Source: a virus
Virus record (IMG/VR): IMGVR_UViG_3300046028_002217
Coordinates: 1 to 38,181 of that record
Length of the DNA: 38,181 nt
Direction: 5' to 3' (one strand)
Each line of letters starts with the position of its first letter. Position 1 is the stretch's first letter. The position numbers and the translations under genes were made by a program. Of this stretch, positions 28,943 to 35,436 are shown one piece after another. The notes below the pieces were generated by a model, which saw nothing but the letters and a program-made list of their open reading frames with translations, had not been told where the DNA came from and searched no databases.

Positions 28943-28967
28943 TCTCCCTCAATTCTAAGGAATTACC

Positions 28968-29756
28968 ATGGCTACCACACGCAAAGAAAAGACACGCGAC
29001 GACCGCGAATACGACACCACACAACTCCGCGAAGCGGGTCACGGCAAGACTCTGCACCGTGACTACTCGGCGCATTTTTGGCGTTGGAGCTTTGCCCGCC
29101 GCTTCATCACGTCGAAAGATAACGTGCTTGAGGTCGGTTGCGGTGAAGACCGCCCGTTGTCGAAGATCCTCACTGGCGGCGCTGCGGGCCACGTCAACCA
29201 CTACACGGGTGTGGACCTCAACAAGCTGAAGCCATCTGGTTCTCAGCGCCTGACATTCCATGGCGAGTTCAACTTTGTTGAGCGCTACAAGGAACTCCTG
29301 AAGGCGCGCCCTGAGGGCTTTGATGTCGTGGTCAACTACGAAGTCATTGAGCACATGAAGGTTGAGCACGGTGTGACTCTGCTCAAAGCCATGTTTGCCT
29401 CACTGAAGCCTGGTGGCGTGTTGCTCTTGTCTACGCCCGTCTATGACGGTGTACGCCATGCAGCTAACCACATCCATGAGTACACGGTGCCTGAACTGCA
29501 GAAGTATGTTGAGAAGACTGGCTTCATGGTTGAGCAGCGTTTTGGTACCTTCATGGACATCAAGCACATCGGTAAAACTGATTCGGGCGACCAGAAGTTG
29601 AACGACGCCGTCAAGGTGCTGCGTCCTAAATTGGCCGAGTACTTCGACAACGATGCCATCAGCAACATCTTTGGCCCGCTGTACCCAGACCATTCCCGCA
29701 ACAACCTGTGGGTGTGTCGCAAGCCTGTTGCAGTTGCAAAGCGAGGTGCAAAATGA
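28968..29756 (+). CDS. Class I SAM-dependent methyltransferase
   Basis: A 262-residue methyltransferase. Motif I is VLEVGCGED (53-61), acidic residue Asp83 follows in YTGVDLN, NYEVIEHM (123-130) is in the motif IV position, and LKPGGVLLLSTP closes the core. No DNA-type DPPY/NPPY or PC motif is visible, so it is not a standard adenine or cytosine DNA methylase. It lies at the head of the nucleotide-modification genes and may methylate a nucleotide, base or another small substrate. The stop overlaps the next start (ATGA). Confidence 0.88.
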   Translation: MATTRKEKTRDDREYDTTQLREAGHGKTLHRDYSAHFWRWSFARRFITSKDNVLEVGCGEDRPLSKILTGGAAGHVNHYTGVDLNKLKPSGSQRLTFHGEFNFVERYKELLKARPEGFDVVVNYEVIEHMKVEHGVTLLKAMFASLKPGGVLLLSTPVYDGVRHAANHIHEYTVPELQKYVEKTGFMVEQRFGTFMDIKHIGKTDSGDQKLNDAVKVLRPKLAEYFDNDAISNIFGPLYPDHSRNNLWVCRKPVAVAKRGAK

Positions 29757-30145
29757 TCGGTAATGTCGCAGAGTTCCATGAGAAGTTCGGCCTCCCCATG
29801 GGGACTGTGGATCATCTGACGCCGAGTCAACACACTCAGGACTTCCGTGTTGGGTTCCTCAAGGAGGAGCTCCAGGAGCTTCAAGAGGCGTTGGCCACTG
29901 GCGACAAGGTGGGTGCATTCGACGCACTCCTGGACCTTGCCTACGTGACCTACGGAACTGCGCTCTTCATGGGCGTCAGTCCTGCCCAGTGGCATGCCGG
30001 TATGCACGCGGTCCATTCAGCTAACATGGCGAAGGTGCGCGTGGAGTCTGCAGCTGACTCGAAACGTGGTAGTGCGTTTGACTGCAAGAAGCCCGAAGGT
30101 TGGGTTGGTCCAGAAACTCGCTTGAAGGAAATCTTGACATGGTAA
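29753..30145 (+). CDS. MazG-like nucleotide pyrophosphohydrolase
   Basis: A 130-residue all-alpha NTP pyrophosphohydrolase. It shows FLKEELQELQEAL (Glu38, Glu39, Glu42) and FDALLDLAYVTYG (Asp57, Asp61), the ExxE...DxxxD metal site of the MazG/PRA-PH fold. The C-terminus PEGWVGPETRLKEIL is typical of phage members. It releases PPi from a (d)NTP. T4 dCTPase gp56 belongs to the same broad fold, and here the enzyme precedes a dCMP-hydroxymethylase-like gene. The substrate is not fixed by sequence. Confidence 0.88.
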   Translation: MIGNVAEFHEKFGLPMGTVDHLTPSQHTQDFRVGFLKEELQELQEALATGDKVGAFDALLDLAYVTYGTALFMGVSPAQWHAGMHAVHSANMAKVRVESAADSKRGSAFDCKKPEGWVGPETRLKEILTW

Positions 30146-30162
30146 CACGGAGAACTCTCGAT

Positions 30163-30531
30163 ATGAAAACGAAATCACTGCTCCCATCCACGCAATTGGC
30201 CGAGTGTTCCACCGTTGAACTTCTGGAAGAACTCCAATCTCGCGGTGGCCACCCAGGTGCATTGGCTGAAGCTGCACTGCTCTGTGTTCGCAAGAGCCAG
30301 GACTACAACCAAAATGCTGCGGACATGGATCCGCACAAGATTGACAGGTCCTCGTACTTCCCATTCGGGGCCGTGAGCTACGCGCAGATGCTGCACACGA
30401 AGTCCCAGCGTTTCAACTCACTGGTCCTCAAGGAGATGCGTGGCCAAGACGCAAACTTCGAGGGTCTTCGTGACACGGCACTGGACATCATCAACTACGC
30501 TGGCTTCTTTGCCGGCCAACTGAAAGGCTGA
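30163..30531 (+). CDS. Nucleotide-modification-associated domain 1-like (DUF1599-like) protein
   Basis: A 122-residue protein. It has CVRKSQDYNQNAADMD (residues 41-56), SYFPFGAVSYAQMLHTKSQR (64-83) and DTALDIINYAGFF (104-116), matching the K-x-x-DY ... K-x-x-R ... D-x-INYA pattern I recall for DUF1599/Nmad1. That domain was described in connection with phage base-modification clusters. The start is ATG 30163 behind GGAGA; an ATG at 30139 is also in frame. It lies between the pyrophosphohydrolase and the thymidylate-synthase homologue. Confidence 0.75.
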   Translation: MKTKSLLPSTQLAECSTVELLEELQSRGGHPGALAEAALLCVRKSQDYNQNAADMDPHKIDRSSYFPFGAVSYAQMLHTKSQRFNSLVLKEMRGQDANFEGLRDTALDIINYAGFFAGQLKG

Positions 30532-30532
30532 G

Positions 30533-31315
30533 ATGGACTTCTCTCAAACCTGGCTCAATGCTCTTGATGACATCTTGAAGAACGGAGCACCTGTTGCACC
30601 GCGCGGCAAGATGACGATGGAGATGCCGCAGCGCACAATGGCGGTGAACATGCGCCAACCTGTGTTGCGGGTTCCCGACCGCAGTCTGAGTTACAAGTTC
30701 ATGGCTGCTGAGGCCTTCTGGATCCTGTCTGGCGATGATCGAGTGGAATCGATTGCCCCATACAACGCGCGGATCAAAGACTTCTCTGATGATGGTGAGC
30801 GGTTCTTCGGTGCCTACGGGCCCAAGATCAAAGCTCAACTGCCATACATCGTGGAGAAGTTACTGACCGATCGTGACAGTCGTCAAGCTGGTCTGACCAT
30901 CTGGCGTGAGAGTCCACCTCAGACGAAGGATGTGCCGTGCACCGTGGCGGTGTTCTTCAATGTCCGCGGGTCTCTACTCAATGCACACGTGTTCATGCGG
31001 TCATCCGATGTGTGGCTGGGTGTTCCATATGACGTATTCAACTTCAGCATGCTCAGCCACTTGGTGTGCGGACTGTTGAACGAACAACTGTTCATGGAGT
31101 CTCGAGTGTCACCTGGGACCCTGTTCTTGACTGCCGCATCGAGTCACCTGTACGAGTCAAATTGGGGTGATGCCAAGGTCTGCCTCAATAGCAAGATCTT
31201 GGCGCAACCTGATACGGACATCCTGCTGTGGAATGATGCGGCAAATCTCATGAAGGTGCTTGAGCAACTCCGTGAGAGTCGACCAGGTGACCCTCTTCGT
31301 TGGTGGGAGGTGTAA
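30533..31315 (+). CDS. Thymidylate-synthase-family enzyme, probable dCMP hydroxymethylase
   Basis: A 260-residue member of the ThyA/dCMP hydroxymethylase family. Catalytic Glu60 is in EAFWILSGDD, the SR pair is at DSRQ (Arg117), nucleophile Cys136 is in DVPCTVAVFF, MRSSD is at 155-159, and HLY is at 205-207. At the residue after GVPY, E. coli ThyA has Asn177; here it is Asp167, as in T4 gp42 (Asp179), which selects dCMP over dUMP. Cys is followed by Thr as in T4. The reaction would be CH2-THF-dependent 5-hydroxymethylation (or methylation) of dCMP. A few ThyA variants could share Asp, so biochemical proof is lacking. Confidence 0.85.
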   Translation: MDFSQTWLNALDDILKNGAPVAPRGKMTMEMPQRTMAVNMRQPVLRVPDRSLSYKFMAAEAFWILSGDDRVESIAPYNARIKDFSDDGERFFGAYGPKIKAQLPYIVEKLLTDRDSRQAGLTIWRESPPQTKDVPCTVAVFFNVRGSLLNAHVFMRSSDVWLGVPYDVFNFSMLSHLVCGLLNEQLFMESRVSPGTLFLTAASSHLYESNWGDAKVCLNSKILAQPDTDILLWNDAANLMKVLEQLRESRPGDPLRWWEV

Positions 31316-31316
31316 C

Positions 31317-31784
31317 ATGAGACCCAGTCGTGATGTGTGGGCCATGAAATTGGCTTTGTTGACGGCCCAACGGACCACCTGCTGCCGAAGGGCAGTTGGG
31401 TGCGTCCTGTTGAATGCTAGGGGCCACGTGTTGGCCACTGGTTACAACGGCGTGGCTGCCGGGCTTCCTCACTGTAACGAGCATGACCAGTACCATCCGA
31501 TTGGGTTTCCGAATGCATGTTCTGGGGCCCATGCGCCAAGTGGTACGAATCTTGATGGGTGTCAAGCTATCCACGCGGAGCAGAACGCTCTACTGCAGTG
31601 CAAGGACATCTACGCCATCCACACTTGCTATGTGACGGCCAGTCCTTGTGTCACATGCTGCAAACTGCTACTGAACACTGGGTGTGAAAGGATCGTCTAC
31701 AAGGATGAATACCCGCACTCCGCAGCAGGAGATTTGTGGACCGGCGCTGGAAGGACCTGGGAGCGGCTTCTTGTGGAGATTTAG
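31317..31784 (+). CDS. dCMP deaminase-like zinc enzyme
   Basis: A 155-residue member of the cytidine/dCMP deaminase fold. Motifs HAEQN (His86, Glu88) and SPCVTCCK (Cys111, Cys114) build the catalytic zinc site. Extra Cys/His residues (TCC at 21-23, HCNEH at 52-56) could bind a second zinc, as in T4 dCMP deaminase. It turns dCMP into dUMP for dTMP synthesis. It is the last gene of the plus-strand block, right after the thymidylate-synthase homologue, with GGAGG before its ATG. Confidence 0.92.
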   Translation: MRPSRDVWAMKLALLTAQRTTCCRRAVGCVLLNARGHVLATGYNGVAAGLPHCNEHDQYHPIGFPNACSGAHAPSGTNLDGCQAIHAEQNALLQCKDIYAIHTCYVTASPCVTCCKLLLNTGCERIVYKDEYPHSAAGDLWTGAGRTWERLLVEI

Positions 31785-31799
31785 CTAGTTTGGGTCCTC

Positions 31800-31871
31800 A
31801 GGAATGATCCTAGAGGAGACAGAAGAGCCTAGGCCATAGTAACTGGTGGCCTAGGCTCTTTGCTCATTCCT
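31800..31871. terminator. Nested bidirectional terminator between convergent blocks
   Basis: AAGAGCCTAGGCCA (31823-31836) pairs perfectly with TGGCCTAGGCTCTT (31847-31860) around a 10-base loop. An outer 8-bp stem AGGAATGA (31800-31807) pairs with TCATTCCT (31864-31871). It lies between the deaminase stop and the holin stop and can end transcription from both sides. Short T runs follow on each strand. Confidence 0.88.
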
Positions 31872-31893
31872 ACGTGGCTCCTGTCAGCCCCTG

Positions 31894-32313
31894 CTACTTC
31901 ACAGCACCTTTAACCTTCTCCCAGGACCGTCCTGCCACGTACCCGGTCATTACGACACCAAAAAGCGTCAGCACCGGCTCAGGAATGGCACTCATCCAGG
32001 CCTTGAAGCCGAGTGTGAAGGCCGCTGCCGCTTCTGGGCGGAAGATCGTGAGCACTCCCATTGGGATACTCCACAGCAGTAGGATGTAGACCACATACAG
32101 GAACGACGGCCGTGCACGGCTGGTCCAAGGATCTGAGGACTGGGCTTCGGCGATGATGGCACTCAACTGCACCTTGATCTCGTCAAGTTCACCGGCCTGC
32201 TGGAGTTTGAGTAGTTCCAACTGAGCCTGCGCCTTCTGAGCAGGATCTGGGAACAGCTTATCGATGAGTTTGCCACCGATGCCGAAGATAGAACTGATGG
32301 TGATCGGGTCCAT
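31894..32313 (-). CDS. 3-TM holin family protein
   Basis: A 139-residue protein with an amphipathic N-terminal segment (DPITISSIFGIGGKLIDKLF), a helical cytoplasmic part, and hydrophobic segments at about residues 71-90 (FLYVVYILLLWSIPMGVLTI) and 114-125, consistent with the 3TMS holin type. Its ATG overlaps the endolysin TAA (TAATG), with AAGGAG upstream. It would form the inner-membrane lesion that releases the endolysin. It is the last late gene before the bidirectional terminator. Confidence 0.82.
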   Translation of the reverse strand: MDPITISSIFGIGGKLIDKLFPDPAQKAQAQLELLKLQQAGELDEIKVQLSAIIAEAQSSDPWTSRARPSFLYVVYILLLWSIPMGVLTIFRPEAAAAFTLGFKAWMSAIPEPVLTLFGVVMTGYVAGRSWEKVKGAVK

Positions 32314-32708
32314 TATGGATACTCCTTGCGTGGAAGTTGAAAGTGCGGACCATCTGGGAACGACAACCAACTACCGCCCCATTCAATGTGGATGCCGAGT
32401 TCCTCAGCTGCCAAGTTCATGGCGCGAGCAATCTTCGTGTAGAGTGGCCAATCCCAGCGAACCTCATTCTTGCCATCGATCATGACGTAGGCTGCCACAT
32501 CGATGGCGTGACCTGTCAGGTGGCGGCTGTTCTGCGTCCTACTGGCTCCAGACTTGACCAGTTGCGCTTGGCGCTCAGCAGTACGGAGACCTTCAGTAAT
32601 GGCGAAGTCAACCTCAGATATGTCGATGGCGCGCATGGCCACCTTGACAAGATCTGGGTGTACACCAATCAAGTTGTTCAGCGACCGCGGACCGAATTTG
32701 AACGTCAT
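32313..32708 (-). CDS. Endolysin, M15 (VanY/D-Ala-D-Ala type) peptidase
   Basis: A 131-residue peptidoglycan peptidase. SRHLTGHAIDVAAY gives zinc ligands His63 and Asp70, and DGPHFQL gives His122, the pattern of M15 phage L-alanyl-D-glutamate peptidases. No signal peptide is present, so release depends on the holin next to it. The ATG overlaps the preceding stop as ATGA. It is a single-domain enzyme without a binding domain, as usual for Gram-negative hosts. Confidence 0.93.
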   Translation of the reverse strand: MTFKFGPRSLNNLIGVHPDLVKVAMRAIDISEVDFAITEGLRTAERQAQLVKSGASRTQNSRHLTGHAIDVAAYVMIDGKNEVRWDWPLYTKIARAMNLAAEELGIHIEWGGSWLSFPDGPHFQLPRKEYP

Positions 32709-32959
32709 GGCTTGTCCACCTTTCCGTCGAGCTTGTCCTCAATGCGGTCCAACTTGGAGAAGAGTGCTTTGCTCATCTCATGGAACTCGTCGCGCTTGAC
32801 GTACGCACCAGCAACGAGAATCTCAATGGATGCGACCTTCTCGGCCAACTCCTTGTCAGACTTTTGGAGGTCCTTGACTGCTTGCCATACGGCGTTGAGG
32901 AGAAAGCCGATGAGGGCTCCGAATCCACTTAAGAGCCAGTTGATGAGTGCTTGATCCAT
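32705..32959 (-). CDS. Single-TM coiled-coil protein in lysis cassette
   Basis: An 84-residue protein: an N-terminal membrane segment (LINWLLSGFGALIGFLLNAV) and then a heptad-rich stretch (KDLQKSDKELAEKVASIEIL). It resembles inner-membrane lysis accessory proteins (a holin-like or inner-membrane spanin-like design). The start is ATG 32959 behind AAGGTG; an in-frame GTG lies 9 bases upstream. No Rz1-type lipoprotein gene was found nearby, so a spanin role is only one option. Confidence 0.7.
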   Translation of the reverse strand: MDQALINWLLSGFGALIGFLLNAVWQAVKDLQKSDKELAEKVASIEILVAGAYVKRDEFHEMSKALFSKLDRIEDKLDGKVDKP

Positions 32960-32960
32960 T

Positions 32961-33260
32961 TTAGACACCTTGGAGGGCCTCGATGTGTTTGCCGCTTGGG
33001 GCGATGTAATTGAGCACAGCTGCTATGGGCCGTGCAACTGAACCGCGCCAATCTTCCCATGTGATGAGGCGATTGAGACGGGTACTGAAGGTCCACTCAC
33101 CGTACCTAGGCCACTCCCAGAATGCCAGTGACAACTCAGTGTAGTTGGCAATGACATCGATAAGAAGCGCGAGAACAGTGACTGGGGCAATAATGCGCCA
33201 CCAACCACCGCGCTCATACTGGATGGCCAGTGGGTACAGGAGTGCCAGCAAGATGGTCAT
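32961..33260 (-). CDS. Two-TM membrane protein of the lysis/tail region
   Basis: A 99-residue protein: MTILLALLYPLAIQYERGG, a second hydrophobic segment (APVTVLALLIDVIANY), then Trp-rich WEWPRYGEWTFSTRLNRLIT. Similar proteins appear near lysis genes in phages of Burkholderiales and related hosts, to my recollection, and are uncharacterised. The ATG overlaps the preceding stop (ATGA), and the stop precedes the next gene by one base. A holin-related membrane function is plausible. Confidence 0.7.
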   Translation of the reverse strand: MTILLALLYPLAIQYERGGWWRIIAPVTVLALLIDVIANYTELSLAFWEWPRYGEWTFSTRLNRLITWEDWRGSVARPIAAVLNYIAPSGKHIEALQGV

Positions 33261-33499
33261 GGCTTCGGGTACTTGGCCTTGACCATGAGACAGGCATCCT
33301 TATATGCCTGGATCTGCGCGGCATCATCCTTGACCAGACCGTCGATCAACTCGGCGATAGGTGGGTACTCAACACGGCGAAGATCCGCGTAGGTAGGTTT
33401 GCGAGACTCTTCCCATGCCGCAATCTCGTCAGGAGTTGCTTCGCGGTCGCCAAGGACCATGTCGCCTTGGTAGATATTTCCGTTTTTGTCGATGAACAT
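33257..33499 (-). CDS. Small tail-fibre-associated protein (XkdW-like pattern)
   Basis: An 80-residue protein beginning MFIDKNGNIYQGDM and ending DACLMVKAKYPKP. The RVEYPPIAELIDGLVKDD core and KAKYPKP end match a small phage protein pattern often annotated XkdW-like and found directly after tail-fibre genes. The start is ATG 33499, with GAGG 9 nt upstream; the ATG at 33508 leaves no space for a site. It may be a tail-fibre partner or assembly chaperone. Confidence 0.7.
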   Translation of the reverse strand: MFIDKNGNIYQGDMVLGDREATPDEIAAWEESRKPTYADLRRVEYPPIAELIDGLVKDDAAQIQAYKDACLMVKAKYPKP

Positions 33500-33501
33500 G
33501 A

Positions 33502-34371
33502 TTACCATCCTCGGTTTACTAGAAGTTTATACTTCCACGATGTTGAAGTCACCACACTGGGCGCACCGCCGCCCTTGTTATACAGAAGGAGTGCACCTGC
33601 GTAACTACTCATGAAGACGACATTAGTGGTGAATCCCACGGCGAAACTGTTATTTGCGGCAATACCTATTGACGAGACATCCAACACGTCGCCAACTGCG
33701 TATCCCTTGTCAGTCGTAGTGCACTCAATCAGTACCTGAGCACGTTGCGCTACAACACCCAAATTTGAATTCTTAGATGTCAACGCTGTGGTACTTGGCA
33801 GCGTGGCAGTGTACCCAGAGTCATACCGCCCCATCAGCGCATACCAGACAATCGCAGTCACTACGCCACCAGCCACCGTGACCTCACCAACGAACACGCG
33901 GTAAGTCTGAGTGGCGGCAGAACCGTTACCGACCTTGCCCTGCATCTCTTGGATGTTGAAGGTGAACTGGCCAGAACCAACCACATCTGTGCCTCCCCAA
34001 CGGTATGTGGGCGCAAGAGTCGTACTTCCTGGAGTGCAGGTTCCGTCGGCCGCAATGTCCAAGTACAGGAACATGGTTCCATTGGTACTCAGTCCTGACC
34101 ACGATGGGTTCAGGATCGCTCCGATGCGGTCACGTGTACCATTGACTGCAGTGGCCACTAACGTACCTGCCGCGGTCACCGTGGTAGACCCAGTGCCACC
34201 TCCGAACGCGGCGAACCCGTTGGTATCGACTGGACCATTGAGAACAGTCTGGCGGACTGCGGGCTGGCCGCCTTTGGAGATGCCATCCTGGTCGAAGACC
34301 ACGGCTTCTACTCCTCCGACTGACAGGGCACCTTGGGTGCCGCCTGGTTTTGCTGTGATTGCTGTTGTCAT
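33502..34371 (-). CDS. Tail fibre/tip protein with C-terminal receptor-like domain
   Basis: A 289-residue beta-rich protein. The N-terminus resembles phage tail-fibre starts (MTTAITAKPGGTQGALSVGG). The last 80 residues share a pattern with the end of the next upstream late gene (34381): EC....GY.VGD, then N.F.V....T.VV, and a final W...L..R. GGGAG lies just before the ATG. It is a probable part of the receptor-binding tip. Confidence 0.75.
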   Translation of the reverse strand: MTTAITAKPGGTQGALSVGGVEAVVFDQDGISKGGQPAVRQTVLNGPVDTNGFAAFGGGTGSTTVTAAGTLVATAVNGTRDRIGAILNPSWSGLSTNGTMFLYLDIAADGTCTPGSTTLAPTYRWGGTDVVGSGQFTFNIQEMQGKVGNGSAATQTYRVFVGEVTVAGGVVTAIVWYALMGRYDSGYTATLPSTTALTSKNSNLGVVAQRAQVLIECTTTDKGYAVGDVLDVSSIGIAANNSFAVGFTTNVVFMSSYAGALLLYNKGGGAPSVVTSTSWKYKLLVNRGW

Positions 34372-34380
34372 TACTTCTCC

Positions 34381-34905
34381 CTAGTTTAGGCGGTAAGGTA
34401 CTACGACCAGCCGCCAATTAGCCGCGGTTGCCCCAGCTCGGGCACCTGGAGTGGTCTTGTTGAGGATGGTTAGAGCCACATTGTTAGATGTCAGGATTAC
34501 TACGCTGGTTGCGTCGTAGACCACGTCAAACCCATTTACTTCCGCACCTCTATTCTGCGCTACTCGGTCGCCTACCGAATAACCCTGTTCGGCAATCATG
34601 CACTCCGCGTAAGCTACGGTGAACGCGGGAATGCCGCCCAGGTTATGTGCCGCGGTGGTCTTTACGCTGGCAGCTATGGATGGGCCGTAGATACACGGAG
34701 TACCTGCCGTAAAGGTACCGGCAGCAGTTTGTGGGAATACGACTTTGCCGTCGGCACCCACCGTCAAAATATCCTGCGTTACTGCGCCTGCGTTACCGCG
34801 CGCCAACTTCGCAGTTCCGTCAACGTTCGTCTGAAGGACGAAGTTCTGAGTTGCGGTGACGGAATCGCCCAACTGCAACTGGTTTACAACATTTTTGCCT
34901 GCCAT
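34381..34905 (-). CDS. Tail fibre-like protein
   Basis: A 174-residue protein. The N-terminus VVNQLQLGDSVTATQNFVLQ followed by KLARGNAGAVTQDILTVGAD is a common phage tail-fibre attachment pattern. The C-terminal domain has MIAEQGYSVGDRVAQN and ends WRLVVVPYRLN, paralogous to the domain of the neighbouring 33502 gene. AAGGAG precedes the ATG. It would belong to the host-recognition module together with the proteins on either side. Confidence 0.75.
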   Translation of the reverse strand: MAGKNVVNQLQLGDSVTATQNFVLQTNVDGTAKLARGNAGAVTQDILTVGADGKVVFPQTAAGTFTAGTPCIYGPSIAASVKTTAAHNLGGIPAFTVAYAECMIAEQGYSVGDRVAQNRGAEVNGFDVVYDATSVVILTSNNVALTILNKTTPGARAGATAANWRLVVVPYRLN

Positions 34906-34914
34906 GTGAACTCC

Positions 34915-35436
34915 TTATGCGACACGCACAATAGTGAATGTTGGGGTGATCGCGGCTAGTGACGAACCATCTGAGTGGGCGCGCACCAAACTACCGGCTG
35001 GTAGATATCCAACCCAAGACGCATTCTCAGCAATACCTGCGCCACCTCCACTAGAAGAAAGGCGGTTGGCAACACTGATGGTGTTGATAGATGTGGATAA
35101 TTGAGTTGAATTGTTGGAAATTCCAAGATTCACATTACCACCACCGCTGAATGTGATGGCGTAGACACCATTTGCATTGATGGTGAACAAATTGCCCAGC
35201 GTCGCAGAGTCTGTGTACGCGATGTCAAGACCTTGATTGGTCTCAGTGGTCGTGAACCTTGGAATGCACGTGTTCGTGCTTCCAGAGCCGGTATACCCGC
35301 TCAGACGTACCATGCTGGGCAATGCGCCAGGTTGTGTCTTCACTGGCGTCACTGCTCCGTTTGCCAAGTCTGCAGTTTGTACTGCACCATCTTGGATGTT
35401 GTCGATGCCGGAGGTTCCGGAGATTGTGGTGGTCAT
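34915..35436 (-). CDS. Tail fibre/tip protein with C1q-like jelly-roll domain
   Basis: A 173-residue protein. The N-terminal linker reads TTTISGTSGIDNIQDGAVQT. The C-terminal domain (about 55-173) has TINANGVYAITFSGGGNVNL and WVGYLPAGSLVRAHSDG, the layout of the C1q/TNF-like trimeric domains found at phage fibre tips. The ATG at 35436 is fused to the previous stop (TAATG). It is probably a trimeric receptor-binding tip carried by the head-binding protein before it. Confidence 0.75.
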   Translation of the reverse strand: MTTTISGTSGIDNIQDGAVQTADLANGAVTPVKTQPGALPSMVRLSGYTGSGSTNTCIPRFTTTETNQGLDIAYTDSATLGNLFTINANGVYAITFSGGGNVNLGISNNSTQLSTSINTISVANRLSSSGGGAGIAENASWVGYLPAGSLVRAHSDGSSLAAITPTFTIVRVA

